64,000 bases of DNA. Source: Bog-473 sp035947875 (lineage in GTDB: Bacteria; Actinomycetota; Acidimicrobiia; Acidimicrobiales; RAAP-2). The notes beneath the pieces are model-generated. The model did not search any database. It saw nothing but the letters and a program-made list of their open reading frames with translations, and had not been told where the DNA came from. The stretch covers positions 29,209 to 93,208 of the forward strand of contig DASZJQ010000109.1 in the NCBI GenBank assembly GCA_035947875.1, given 5' to 3'. This document shows positions 40,838 through 49,550 of the stretch, piece after piece (the stretch's first letter is position 1; the number at the start of each line of letters is the position of its first letter). A program made the translations under genes and the position numbers.

Positions 40838-41326
40838 ATGGCCCTCTACGACATTCCCATCCACACACTCCAAGGCGACGATTCCTCGCTCGGTGCCTTT
40901 GCCGGAAAGACCCTCCTGGTAGTCAACGTGGCTTCCAAGTGCGGACTGACCCCGCAGTACGAGGGACTCGAGCGCCTGCAGAAGACCTACGCCGACCGGG
41001 GGTTCTCCGTCGTCGGGTTCCCCAGCAACCAATTCATGGGCCAGGAGCCCGGGACGGCCGAGGAGATCCAGCAGTTCTGCTCGACCACCTACGGAGTGAC
41101 CTTTCCGCTCATGGAGAAGATCGACGTGAACGGCGACGACCGAAACCCCATCTACCAAGAGCTCACGGCGTTCCCCGACGCCGAAGGCACCGCCGGGGAC
41201 ATCACGTGGAACTTCGAGAAGTTCCTGGTCTCGGGGACGGGCGAGATCGTGGGGCGCTTCCGGCCCCAGGTCGAGCCGGAGGACCCGGCCATCATCGAGG
41301 CGATTGAGGCCGAGCTGTCCGCTTGA
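40838..41326 (+). CDS. Glutathione peroxidase-family thiol peroxidase
   Basis: 162 aa from the ATG at 40838. The active-site Cys35 (NVASKCGLTPQY) is a Cys, not selenocysteine. Gln65 and Asn64 occur in GFPSNQFMGQEPG, and the Trp of ITWNFEKFLV completes the tetrad. In actinobacteria without glutathione, such enzymes usually draw electrons from thioredoxin. It reduces hydrogen peroxide or lipid hydroperoxides. It overlaps the next HAD gene by TTGA, suggesting co-expression. Confidence 0.92.
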   Translation: MALYDIPIHTLQGDDSSLGAFAGKTLLVVNVASKCGLTPQYEGLERLQKTYADRGFSVVGFPSNQFMGQEPGTAEEIQQFCSTTYGVTFPLMEKIDVNGDDRNPIYQELTAFPDAEGTAGDITWNFEKFLVSGTGEIVGRFRPQVEPEDPAIIEAIEAELSA

Positions 41327-42027
41327 CCACATCGGCGAATGCGGCGGGATTCGCCGCGTCCATCTTCGACATGGACGGGTTGCTCATCGATTCGGAGACC
41401 CTCTGGCATGAGGCCGAGATCGAGATCCTGGGTGACCTCGGCGTCCCGCTGGCCGCCGACGGGTGCCGCAACACCAAGGGCATGTTCGTGGAGGAAGTGA
41501 CCGAGTTCTGGCACGAGCAGTATCCATGGGCGAGCCCGAGCCCGGCCGAGGTGGCGGTGACCATCGTCGATCGGGTCATCGCCCTGGTGTTGGCCAAAGG
41601 CGAGCTCAAACCGGGGGCCGATCACGCCATCGCCATGTGCGTAGAGCGGGGGCTGCCCATGGCCGTGGCCTCGTCGTCGCAGTACCGACTGATTGAAGTG
41701 GCGCTCGATCACTTCGGCTTGCGGCAGCACTTCGCCTTCATCCACTCGGCCGAGGACGAGGAGTACGGCAAGCCGCACCCGGCCGTGTTCCTCACGGCGG
41801 CGTCCAAGTTGAGCGCCGATCCGCGTCGCTGCCTGGTCTGGGAAGACGCCCCGGCCGGGGTCCTGGCGGCCAAAGCGGCCTCCATGGCCTGCATCGCCGT
41901 CCCCGAGCAGGGGGAGGAGGGTCAGGCGGCCTTCGGCCTGGCCGATCTGGTGCTCGGGTCACTGCTCGAGATGAATGATGCCCGCTGGGACGACGTGGTC
42001 GCCCGACACTTCACCACTGCCATCTGA
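41323..42027 (+). CDS. HAD-IA phosphatase (beta-phosphoglucomutase-like)
   Basis: 234 aa from a TTG at 41323 inside the stop region of the peroxidase gene. HAD motif I is IFDMDGLLIDSE with the Asp nucleophile, the second is AVASSSQYRLIEV, the Lys is in EYGKPHPAVFL and the acidic motif is LVWEDAPAGVLAAKAA. The cap is helical. It resembles 2-deoxyglucose-6-phosphatase and beta-phosphoglucomutase-type enzymes. Likely a sugar phosphate phosphatase; specificity unknown. Confidence 0.9.
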   Translation: MTTSANAAGFAASIFDMDGLLIDSETLWHEAEIEILGDLGVPLAADGCRNTKGMFVEEVTEFWHEQYPWASPSPAEVAVTIVDRVIALVLAKGELKPGADHAIAMCVERGLPMAVASSSQYRLIEVALDHFGLRQHFAFIHSAEDEEYGKPHPAVFLTAASKLSADPRRCLVWEDAPAGVLAAKAASMACIAVPEQGEEGQAAFGLADLVLGSLLEMNDARWDDVVARHFTTAI

Positions 42028-42120
42028 GGTCGAGGGAAATTGGTGAGGCGTGGTGAGGTTGCACATCTCCGTCGATCGAGGGAAGCAATGGTCATTTGGT
42101 TGTGCCCCCGATGAAATGAC

Positions 42121-42540
42121 GTGAGCCACGGGACACCGACCACCACCGCACGGTGGCCCTGGATGGCGATGTTGATCGCCCTCGGCCTTGAATTCGCACT
42201 TGGCGTCGTGTCCTTGTTGCTCGTTCCGGTCGATCGGCCCGACGAGTGGCTGCCTCCGCAAGGGAGAGCCGTCTACGTGGTCCACGCTGGACTCGGGGGG
42301 ATGCTGGGCATCGGGGCGCTGGTCATCTTCGTCGTTGCCTCACAGGGGGGCAGGATCGTGCGACTCGGAGCGCAGATCGGCTTGGTCGGACTCTTGCTCG
42401 GTGCGGGCGGGGGCCTACTGACGGCCTTCCATCCCTGGCGACTTACCGGTCTGGGACTGATGCTTGCCGGCACATTCGTAGCCTTCTTTGGCTATCTCAT
42501 TCCCCTCCTTGAGCAGATCCAAAGGCAAGAATTGGAATAG
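42121..42540 (+). CDS. Small membrane protein, four helices, unknown
   Basis: 139 aa from a GTG at 42121. Four hydrophobic segments are visible: WMAMLIALGLEFALGVVSLLLVP, GGMLGIGALVIFVVASQGG, GAQIGLVGLLLGAGGGLLTAF and LTGLGLMLAGTFVAFFGYLIPLL. The ends are polar. No family is recognised. The gene stands alone between the HAD and the EEP nuclease genes. Confidence 0.72.
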   Translation: MSHGTPTTTARWPWMAMLIALGLEFALGVVSLLLVPVDRPDEWLPPQGRAVYVVHAGLGGMLGIGALVIFVVASQGGRIVRLGAQIGLVGLLLGAGGGLLTAFHPWRLTGLGLMLAGTFVAFFGYLIPLLEQIQRQELE

Positions 42541-42659
42541 CTCGTCTCACGGTACGCGGATCCTCCGATCGTCTCGTAGAAAGATGGTGCCGCGGCGATC
42601 ATCAAAGGGGACCGACAACGCCGGGAAGGTGGCGAACTGGTTGAGAGTTGGAGCGCCCT

Positions 42660-43490
42660 TCAATATCGCAGATCGGCAAGGACGCCGTAGTGATCGGACA
42701 GCTGAGGCTTGTCGCCGGGGAGGACGCCGAGCAGCTCGCAGTGGGTCGGATGGCCGACAGCGCCGAGCCGCGGCCAGGCTGAGAGCACGTAGTCGAAGCG
42801 TCGATCGGGATACATGGCGACGGCGGCCAGCGGATTGCGGTTGGACCACGTATGGCCGGCGGTCCCATCTCCGGCCAGCTCCCAGGCGTCGTAGAAGACC
42901 AGACCCGGCGCGGCGGTGGCGACACGCCCTGTGAGCATGCGGATCTCGTCAGAGTCGGGTCCGGCGTTGAAGTCGCCACAGACCACTACTGGGTAGCGCC
43001 GGCGGGTCGTCTCCGAGATGAGCTGAGCGAGCTGTCGCACCTGTCCCTGGCGCACCCGGCTGGCGTCGAGCGGGTAGTCCAACATCACGACGAAGAGCTG
43101 AATGAGGCCCCGCTCACCCTCGACACTCGCGCCGAGCACCTCGCCAACTCCGGATCCGTCCTCTCCTCGCAACAGTGTCCGTTCGCGGACCGACAAGGGC
43201 CATCGTGAGACCAGGCCGATGCCCGACACCCAATCGTCTTGCTCCCAATCTCCTTCGAACAGATGATGTTCCATTCCGAGCCGGGTGGCGACCTGGTCCG
43301 CCTGAGTCGTGTCAGCGCTCGACCAGGACTCGACGAGGCAGACGATGTCGGGTCTCGTGGCGAGGAGCGCCTCTTCAATCCCGGCTTGGCGCGCCTGCCA
43401 CTTCCCGTATCGACCCCAGACGTTCCAAGTCACCACGCGTAGGGTCGTCTCGACGACCGGCCCGTACGGCGCGTACTGATCGAAGGTCAC
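42660..43490 (-). CDS. Endonuclease/exonuclease/phosphatase (EEP) family protein
   Basis: 276 aa from a GTG at 43490; the frame is open to 43580 but without clear protein character there. Typical EEP blocks are RVVTWNVWGRYGKWQARQAGIEEALLATRPDIVCLVES, YPVVVCGDFNAGPDSDEI and KPQLSDHYGVLADLRY, which contain the metal-binding Asp/Asn/Glu and the catalytic His. Members cleave DNA, RNA or phosphoesters. No signal peptide is visible. Substrate unknown. Confidence 0.88.
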   Translation of the reverse strand: MTFDQYAPYGPVVETTLRVVTWNVWGRYGKWQARQAGIEEALLATRPDIVCLVESWSSADTTQADQVATRLGMEHHLFEGDWEQDDWVSGIGLVSRWPLSVRERTLLRGEDGSGVGEVLGASVEGERGLIQLFVVMLDYPLDASRVRQGQVRQLAQLISETTRRRYPVVVCGDFNAGPDSDEIRMLTGRVATAAPGLVFYDAWELAGDGTAGHTWSNRNPLAAVAMYPDRRFDYVLSAWPRLGAVGHPTHCELLGVLPGDKPQLSDHYGVLADLRY

Positions 43491-43610
43491 CCCGCCAGTC
43501 TGCCCGGCCAATCGGCGCTCGCGCACTCCAACGCCAAAGGTGCCGTTCCGGAATCTGGCAAGACGACGCTTGCTGGGCAAGTGGAGGGGATCTGCGGCGC
43601 TCGGAGGCGT

Positions 43611-43874
43611 TCAGACGCTGAGTGGTTCGACATCGGTGACCGACTGAGAGCGGTATTTCCGAAGGTGTTCGGCTCCGGCCGCCGACACCGAAACGTATTG
43701 GCCGCGCCCGGGCGAATAGTGACGCTCGATAAAGCCTCGGTCGTTGGCGTCTTCCCACACCGGAAAGCGCGGACACGACGTCCGCCAGGCATCAAGGACC
43801 TCGAGGTAGGGGCGCTGGCCCGAACCCAACCATTCAAGGAGATCGAGAATCAGGTTGTCGAGGTTGTCCGTCAT
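43611..43874 (-). CDS. Small conserved winged-helix-like protein
   Basis: 87 aa from the ATG at 43874. The sequence (LLEWLGSGQRPYLEVLDAWRTSCPRFPVWEDANDRGFIERHY, then RGQYVSVSAAGAEHLRKYR) reads like a compact winged-helix module. The beta-wing lies around GRGQYVSVS, and I recall very similar short proteins in other bacteria. Function unknown; DNA binding is a reasonable guess. It lies after a gap of about 120 nt from the EEP gene on the same strand. Confidence 0.75.
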   Translation of the reverse strand: MTDNLDNLILDLLEWLGSGQRPYLEVLDAWRTSCPRFPVWEDANDRGFIERHYSPGRGQYVSVSAAGAEHLRKYRSQSVTDVEPLSV

Positions 43875-44158
43875 AAGACTGCGGGGAATTATTGCAGGTC
43901 TGCTGCCGTACGAGCCGCTTCGTCCACTTTCAATTGCTCTTGACCGTGAGGTGTTCGGTCCGGCGCGTGCCATCGTCCTATTTGATGATGGCGCCGTGGC
44001 ATCGCTCAATAGGTCACCTACGACGACGGGAGCGCCCACTAGCGTCGCGCTGCATGATCGGACCCGCATTGAGCCGCTCGAGCAGTCTGGCGTCTCGCGC
44101 ACTTGATGCTCCTGCGCTCCTGATCAGATTGCCTGTCTGCATCGTGGCGTCTGAGTAG

Positions 44159-44737
44159 ATGGAAGATTCACCACGATCGTCACCGCTGGCGGTCTATTTT
44201 GGACGGATGCGGGGTACCGCCCCGCGAGTGGTCACCCACCATCGGATGTCGGCGGTCGTCTGGGCCTGGTGCGCGGGGTTCGTGGCCATATATCTCATCT
44301 CGATCCCGAGCCTGTACCCCGGTTGGCCGCTCTCAGCCAAGCTGTTCCTCATCGGTTCCTTTGGCGCATCGGCGGCCCTGCTCTACGGCGCACCGCACTC
44401 CCCGTTCGCTCAACCGCGCCCCCTGATACTCGGCCAACTCATTGCGGCGCTGACCGGAGTGACCGCATACAAACTGCTGGGGAGTCACATTGGTCTGGCG
44501 GCATCGGTTGCAGTCGCCACCACGATTGTCTTCATGCAGCTCACGAGTGTGGTGCATCCTCCCGCCGGCGCCACGGCACTCATTGCCGTCCTCGGCCCGG
44601 CGCAGGTCCATCACCTGGGCTATCAATTCGTCCTCAGCCCGGTATTGGTGGGGGCGCTCATTCTCCTGGTGATTGCCGTCATCGTCAATAATTTCTCTTC
44701 GAACGAGGACCGCCACTATCCCCTCACCTGGTGGTGA
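44159..44737 (+). CDS. HPP-family integral membrane protein
   Basis: 192 aa. Five hydrophobic segments are visible. The family-defining HPPAGATALIAV lies near residue 138, preceded by FLIGSFGASAALLYGAPHSPFAQPRPLILGQLIAALTG. HPP proteins are membrane proteins linked to nitrite or anion transport in other bacteria. The ATG at 44159 has no clear ribosome site; an ATG at 44207 is possible. The C-terminus is polar (NNFSSNEDRHYPLTWW). Confidence 0.87.
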   Translation: MEDSPRSSPLAVYFGRMRGTAPRVVTHHRMSAVVWAWCAGFVAIYLISIPSLYPGWPLSAKLFLIGSFGASAALLYGAPHSPFAQPRPLILGQLIAALTGVTAYKLLGSHIGLAASVAVATTIVFMQLTSVVHPPAGATALIAVLGPAQVHHLGYQFVLSPVLVGALILLVIAVIVNNFSSNEDRHYPLTWW

Positions 44738-44931
44738 AGGAGGGCGCACTGCCACATCGCCTCATCGCCAGGCGGTCTCACCTGGGCTCAGTTAGATTGC
44801 ACATCCGAGCCTGGCGGTCTCGGGTCGGCCGCGGGAGGCCTGCGCCGGCGTACCGAGGGAACGCTCCCAGCCTCTAGTCTTTGCGTCACGCCAAGAGGCC
44901 TCGCACCTCTTGCCTCGACGATAGAGCGTCC

Positions 44932-47900
44932 GTGTTCACACCTGTCCCCCCTGATACCGACTTTGTTGCTCTTGAGCAGGCCGAACTGGCCCGTTGGGCG
45001 GCGCACCGCGTCTTCGAGCGCTCGGTGGAGCAGCGGGAAGGGGCGCCACCATGGATCTTCTACGAGGGCCCGCCCACGGCCAACGGGATGCCCGGGCTCC
45101 ATCATGTGTGGGCCCGTGTGTACAAGGACCTCTTCTGCCGGTTCCATGCCATGGATGGTTCCTACGTGGCCCGGCGGGCCGGCTGGGACACCCACGGACT
45201 CCCCGTCGAGGTCGAGGTGGAGAAGAAGCTGGGCATCACCGGCAAGGATCAGATCGAGCAGCAGGTCGGCATCGCCGAGTTCATCCGCCTCTGTCGTGAG
45301 TCCGTCTACTCCTATGTGGACGAGTTCGCCCGGCTGACCACCCGCATCGGGTACTGGGTCGACATGGACGCGGCCTACTGGACGCTCAGTCCGACCTACA
45401 TCGAGTCGGTCTGGTGGCACCTCAAGCAGCTCTTCGACCAGGGCCTCCTCTACGAGGACCTCAAGGTGGTCCCGTACTGCCCGCGCTGCGGGACTCCGCT
45501 CTCCAGCCATGAGCTGGGCCAGCCCGGCGTCTACACCGACGAGGAGGACGAGTCGGCCTACGTCCGTCTACGGATCGTCAATCCCGATGCTGCGCTGGTG
45601 GGCGACGCCCAATGGCTGGTCGTCTGGACGACGACGCCCTGGACCCTGCTGTCGAATACGGGCGTGGCCGTGCACCCCGATCTGATCTATGCCACCGTCG
45701 ACGGTCTGGTCATGGCCGAGGATCTGGTCGACCACGTCCTGGGTGAGGGGGCTTCCGCCCGGATCTCCCACCGGACGGTGGGGCGTGCCCTGGTCGGCCT
45801 GCACTACGCCCGACCGTTCAACGACCTGGCACCCCCACCGGGAGCCGACGGATGGCGCGTGGTGCCGGCGGACTATGTGACAACGGAGGAAGGGACAGGG
45901 ATCGTGCACCTGGCTCCCGCCTTCGGTGAGGTCGACCGCCAGGTCGGCCGTGAGAACGGTTTGCCGACCCTGAATCCGGTCGGACCGGACGGGCGGTTCA
46001 CCGACGAGGTCGAATGGCTGGCGGGACAAGACGTGCGGGCCAGCAACACCGTCATCAACGACCGACTCGAGGCAGCGGGACTCCTGCTGCGGCGCTTCAC
46101 CTACGTGCACTCGTACCCACACTGTTGGCGTTGCGGCACCCCCCTGATCTACTGGGGCAAGCCGAGCTGGTACATCGCCACCTCGACCCGAAAGGACGAC
46201 CTGCTGGCGGCCAACGCCACGGTGGATTGGCACCCGTCCTACATCCGCGACGGCCGGTTCGGGGAATGGCTGTCGAACAATGTGGACTGGGCCCTTTCAC
46301 GGGACCGCTACTGGGGCACGCCGCTCCCCATCTGGCGGTGTGGCCGGAACCACTTGCACTGCATCGGATCGCTGGCCGAGCTCTCTGAGCTTGCCGGACG
46401 CGACGTCACCGCTCTCGATCCGCATCGTCCGGTCATCGACGACATTGAATTCGGCTGCCCCGGGTGCGCGGCCGAGGGACTGGAAGGTCCCGAGGCGGTG
46501 GCCCGCCGCGTCGAGCCGGTCATCGACGCCTGGTTCGACTCGGGCTCGATGCCGGCGGCCCAGGTCGGGTACCCCCACGAGCCGGGCTCGGTGGAAGCCT
46601 TCACGTTCCCGGCCGACTTCATTTCCGAGGCCATCGACCAGACGCGCGGCTGGTTCTACTCCTTGCTGGCCGTCAACACCCTGGTTTTCGGCACGAGCCC
46701 CTACAAGCACGTGGTCTGCCTGGGCCACATCATCGACGCCGACGGGCGCAAGATGTCCAAGTCCCTGGGCAACATCATCGACCCCTGGACCATCCTCGAC
46801 ACCCGAGGAGCCGACGCCCTGCGCTGGTGGATGTTCAGCCAGGGCTCGCCGTGGACACCGACTCGGGCCAGCCTGGCCGCCATCGACACGGCCATGCGCG
46901 ACACCCTCCTCACGCTGTGGAACACCTTCAGTTTCTTCACCACCTATGCGTCGCTCAACGGCTTCGATCCGGCGGCGGCCGGCGTCCCCACCGTGGCGGA
47001 GCGGGGTCCGCTCGACCGTTGGATCCTCTCCCGCTTGTCCAGCACGGTCGACGAGATGACCGTGGCCCTCGAGACCTACGAGCCGCTCGGCGCGGCCGGG
47101 CCGCTCGGGACCCTGGTCGATGATCTCTCCAACTGGTACGTGCGACGCAGTCGCCGCCGGTTTTGGCGCACCGACCCGGACGCCCCAGCCGGCGATTCGC
47201 TGGCCGCGCAGGCCACGCTGCACCAGGTCCTGACCACGCTGTCCCTCCTTTTGGCCCCGTTCTGTCCCTTCGTGGCCGATGCCATGTGGCGGGCGCTCAC
47301 CGGAGCCGCCGACGACCAGTCGGTCCATCTGTGCGACTGGCCCAAGGCCGAGACGGCGTGGACCGATCAGGACCTCGAGGCCCAGATGGGATTGGCCCGA
47401 CGTCTCACCTCCTTGGGCCGGGCGGCCCGAAGTGAGGCCGGCGTCAAGGTGCGCCAACCGCTGGCCCGGGCCCTGGTGTTCCTGCCGTCGGACGCGCCGG
47501 CCATCCTGCACGAGATCGTGGCCGAGGAGCTCAATGTCGACGAGATCGACCTGGCCGACGAGTTGAGCGAGGTGCTCGAATTCGAATTGATCCCCAACTT
47601 CCGCACCCTCGGCCCGCGACTGGGTGAACGGGTCAAGTACCTGAAGCCCGCGCTGGCCGCTCTCGACGGCGTCGAAGCGGCGGCGATGCTCGAGGCCGGG
47701 CAGTCCGTCACGGTGGCGCTCCCCGATGGAACGGTTGATCTCTCTCCCGAAGACGTGCAGCTTCGGGTGCGAGGGCAAGAAGGCTTCGCCGTGTCTCGAG
47801 AGGGGGGTGAGGTTGTCGCCCTCGACCTGAACCTCACCGTCGATCTCCGGCACCGGGGACTGGCGCGCGAGGTGGTTCGCCTGGTGCAGGACCTGCGCAA

Positions 47901-48111
47901 GACCAGCGGACTCGATGTCTCCGACCGCATCCATCTGCACGTGGTCGGTCTCGACGCGATCTCCGGTTACTTCGACTACATCGCCCGAGAGGTGTTGGCG
48001 GTCGACATCACCGTGGGGCCCGGTGCGGGAGGGGGGACCGTCCTCGAGCTCGAGGGTGAGGACGTGGGACCCGAGGTGCGGGTCTGGCTGACGAAAGCTG
48101 ACGACGCCTGA
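44932..48111 (+). CDS. ileS: Isoleucyl-tRNA synthetase (long, eukaryote-like type)
   Basis: 1059 aa from a GTG at 44932. It attaches isoleucine to tRNA-Ile. The HIGH-like motif is the HHVWARVYKDLF segment, where HHVWAR replaces HIGH as in mycobacterial enzymes. The KMSKS loop is GRKMSKSLGN (Lys607). The editing domain (CP1) lies at about 200-410, and zinc-type Cys pairs occur (CPRCG, CWRCG). The length and the motif form match the type 2 enzyme found in actinobacteria and eukaryotes, a class often less sensitive to mupirocin. Upstream (44738-44931) I found no tRNA-binding T-box consensus. Confidence 0.95.
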   Translation: MFTPVPPDTDFVALEQAELARWAAHRVFERSVEQREGAPPWIFYEGPPTANGMPGLHHVWARVYKDLFCRFHAMDGSYVARRAGWDTHGLPVEVEVEKKLGITGKDQIEQQVGIAEFIRLCRESVYSYVDEFARLTTRIGYWVDMDAAYWTLSPTYIESVWWHLKQLFDQGLLYEDLKVVPYCPRCGTPLSSHELGQPGVYTDEEDESAYVRLRIVNPDAALVGDAQWLVVWTTTPWTLLSNTGVAVHPDLIYATVDGLVMAEDLVDHVLGEGASARISHRTVGRALVGLHYARPFNDLAPPPGADGWRVVPADYVTTEEGTGIVHLAPAFGEVDRQVGRENGLPTLNPVGPDGRFTDEVEWLAGQDVRASNTVINDRLEAAGLLLRRFTYVHSYPHCWRCGTPLIYWGKPSWYIATSTRKDDLLAANATVDWHPSYIRDGRFGEWLSNNVDWALSRDRYWGTPLPIWRCGRNHLHCIGSLAELSELAGRDVTALDPHRPVIDDIEFGCPGCAAEGLEGPEAVARRVEPVIDAWFDSGSMPAAQVGYPHEPGSVEAFTFPADFISEAIDQTRGWFYSLLAVNTLVFGTSPYKHVVCLGHIIDADGRKMSKSLGNIIDPWTILDTRGADALRWWMFSQGSPWTPTRASLAAIDTAMRDTLLTLWNTFSFFTTYASLNGFDPAAAGVPTVAERGPLDRWILSRLSSTVDEMTVALETYEPLGAAGPLGTLVDDLSNWYVRRSRRRFWRTDPDAPAGDSLAAQATLHQVLTTLSLLLAPFCPFVADAMWRALTGAADDQSVHLCDWPKAETAWTDQDLEAQMGLARRLTSLGRAARSEAGVKVRQPLARALVFLPSDAPAILHEIVAEELNVDEIDLADELSEVLEFELIPNFRTLGPRLGERVKYLKPALAALDGVEAAAMLEAGQSVTVALPDGTVDLSPEDVQLRVRGQEGFAVSREGGEVVALDLNLTVDLRHRGLAREVVRLVQDLRKTSGLDVSDRIHLHVVGLDAISGYFDYIAREVLAVDITVGPGAGGGTVLELEGEDVGPEVRVWLTKADDA

Positions 48112-48226
48112 TGTGAAGGCCGGCCGTGGCGGGCGTATCCTCCACCGCCTCAGCGCAGCACGAACACCGTGTCGCCATCACCGGAGAATACCCAGCCGAC
48201 GCCGGATCGAACCGACGCGTGGCTCC

Positions 48227-48760
48227 TCAGGATCGAGACGCCGGCTGGCTGTCGCCGACCAGCTTGGCGAGCACAGCACCCAACGAGGCGCGTTCGCTCG
48301 GATCAAGGGGTGCCATCAGGTGCCGATCGATACCCTCGATGTGCTCGGCAATGGCCTCTTTCAGCGTGGCTTCGCCCTTGGGCGTGAGGACGACATGGAC
48401 ACTGCGCCGGTCGGACGGGCAGCTCTGGCGGGCGACCAGATGTGCGTCGACCATGCGGTCCACCAATCGGGTCACGCCGCCGGTCGTCAAGGCGATGTCG
48501 GCGCTCAGCTTGCTCATCGTCAATCGCCCTTCCGGGGCACCACCGACGTGGATCAGCACGTCAAACCACACCAGGGGGATGCCGCAGGCCCGTTCGAGCT
48601 CTTGCCCGAGCACGTAGGAAAGTCGGCGATGGGAGCGGACGATGAGGCCCATCAGCTGCAGTCGTTCGTCGTCGATCTGACCCAGTACGCCACAGGTGCC
48701 TTCCGCCGCGGCAGTGTCCAGGTCATCGACCACTCGGTTGGGAAATGTCGGCGTTTCCAT
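48227..48760 (-). CDS. MarR-family transcriptional regulator
   Basis: 177 aa. After a 20-residue leader, the winged helix-turn-helix of MarR is visible: RLSYVLGQELERACGIPLVWFDVLIHVGGAPEGRLTMSKLSADIALTTGGVTRLVDRMVDAHLVARQSCPSDRRSVHVVLTPKGEA. The wing residues are Asp-Arg-Arg as usual. It is divergent from yceI, with a 161-bp gap rich in palindromes, so it probably represses yceI and itself. Effector unknown. Confidence 0.92.
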   Translation of the reverse strand: METPTFPNRVVDDLDTAAAEGTCGVLGQIDDERLQLMGLIVRSHRRLSYVLGQELERACGIPLVWFDVLIHVGGAPEGRLTMSKLSADIALTTGGVTRLVDRMVDAHLVARQSCPSDRRSVHVVLTPKGEATLKEAIAEHIEGIDRHLMAPLDPSERASLGAVLAKLVGDSQPASRS

Positions 48761-48797
48761 ATCGCTCCCCCAATCAGACTCACTCTAACAGCAACTC

Positions 48798-48871
48798 CAG
48801 TTGTCTGACTGAAAAGTATTTGACTATATGATAGTTGTTTGACAAGTATCTGCTGAATCAGATACTATCAT
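48798..48871. promoter_or_regulatory. Palindrome-rich divergent control region between MarR and YceI genes
   Basis: Several inverted repeats are nested here. AGTATCTG-CTGAAT-CAGATACT spans 48845-48866 with perfect 8-bp arms. ATGATAGT (48828-48835) pairs with ACTATCAT (48864-48871). CAGT/ACTG frames 48798-48811. On the plus strand, TTGACA (48839-48844) and GATACT (48861-48866) give a good sigma-70-like promoter with a 16-bp spacer. The palindrome covers the spacer and -10, so a bound MarR dimer would block RNA polymerase. The AT-rich composition stands out against the GC-rich surroundings. Confidence 0.65.
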
Positions 48872-48921
48872 GAATCAGAGCAACACGGTCAACAACGACA
48901 AGATCAACAAGGAGATGCGCC

Positions 48922-49494
48922 ATGAGCAGCACAGACACCTCAACTGGGACAGTCACCCTCCCCAAGCCGGGGAAGTACGTCGTCGACCCCGCCCACGCCG
49001 AAGTCGGTTTCGTGGCTCGCCACCTGATCGGGACCAAGGTACGCGGCCGGTTTACGGAGTTCTCCGGCACCTTCACCGTGGCCGAGAATCCCGAAGAGTC
49101 CACCCTGGAAGCCGAAGCGGTGGCGTCCAGCATCCACACCAACCAGGGGATGCGGGATGACCACCTGCGCACCAGCGACTTTCTCGATTCCGAGAACTTC
49201 CCCAAGCTCACCCTCAAGAGCACCGGGCTGAAGAGGATCACCGACTCGGAATGGAAGCTCACCGCCGACCTCACCATTCGCGGGGTCACCAAGTCGGTCG
49301 TCTTCGACCTGGAATACCTGGGCGAAGGCCCGGCCATGCAGGACGACAAGACCGTGGTGGCCTTCTCCGCCTCGGCCGAGATCGACCGACGCGATTTCGG
49401 CGTGAGCTTCAACGGCTCCCTCCGAGACGGCAGCATCGTGGTCGGCAACAAGGTCAAGATCGAGCTGGAAGCCGAAGCGGGCTTGGCCGAGTAA
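48922..49494 (+). CDS. YceI-family lipid/isoprenoid-binding protein
   Basis: 190 aa from the ATG at 48922 with AAGGAG upstream. The YceI lipocalin-like fold is seen in KYVVDPAHAEVGFVARHLIGTKVRGRFTEFSGTFTVAENPEESTLEAEAVASSIHTNQGMRDDHLRTSDFLDSENFPKL (abridged here to its order). No signal peptide is visible, so it is likely cytoplasmic. Family members bind polyisoprenoids or quinones and respond to stress. The divergent MarR regulator and the operator palindromes indicate induced expression. An ATG at 48870 lies in the promoter and gives no credible gene. Confidence 0.92.
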   Translation: MSSTDTSTGTVTLPKPGKYVVDPAHAEVGFVARHLIGTKVRGRFTEFSGTFTVAENPEESTLEAEAVASSIHTNQGMRDDHLRTSDFLDSENFPKLTLKSTGLKRITDSEWKLTADLTIRGVTKSVVFDLEYLGEGPAMQDDKTVVAFSASAEIDRRDFGVSFNGSLRDGSIVVGNKVKIELEAEAGLAE

Positions 49495-49550
49495 CACCAG
49501 CGACCCGGCGGACCGGGTCGCGTGCCGAGAGCGGGTTTAGGCTTCGCGCC

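Noticed and set aside
40823..40841. GTAACC before the glutathione peroxidase-like gene as another motif copy
   Set aside because: It is followed by TCGGACCCATG, with no TAT at the required spacing.
44738..44931. T-box riboswitch ahead of ileS
   Set aside because: Many actinobacterial ileS genes have one, but I found no match to the conserved T-box sequence or its tRNA-binding bulge in this 194-bp leader.
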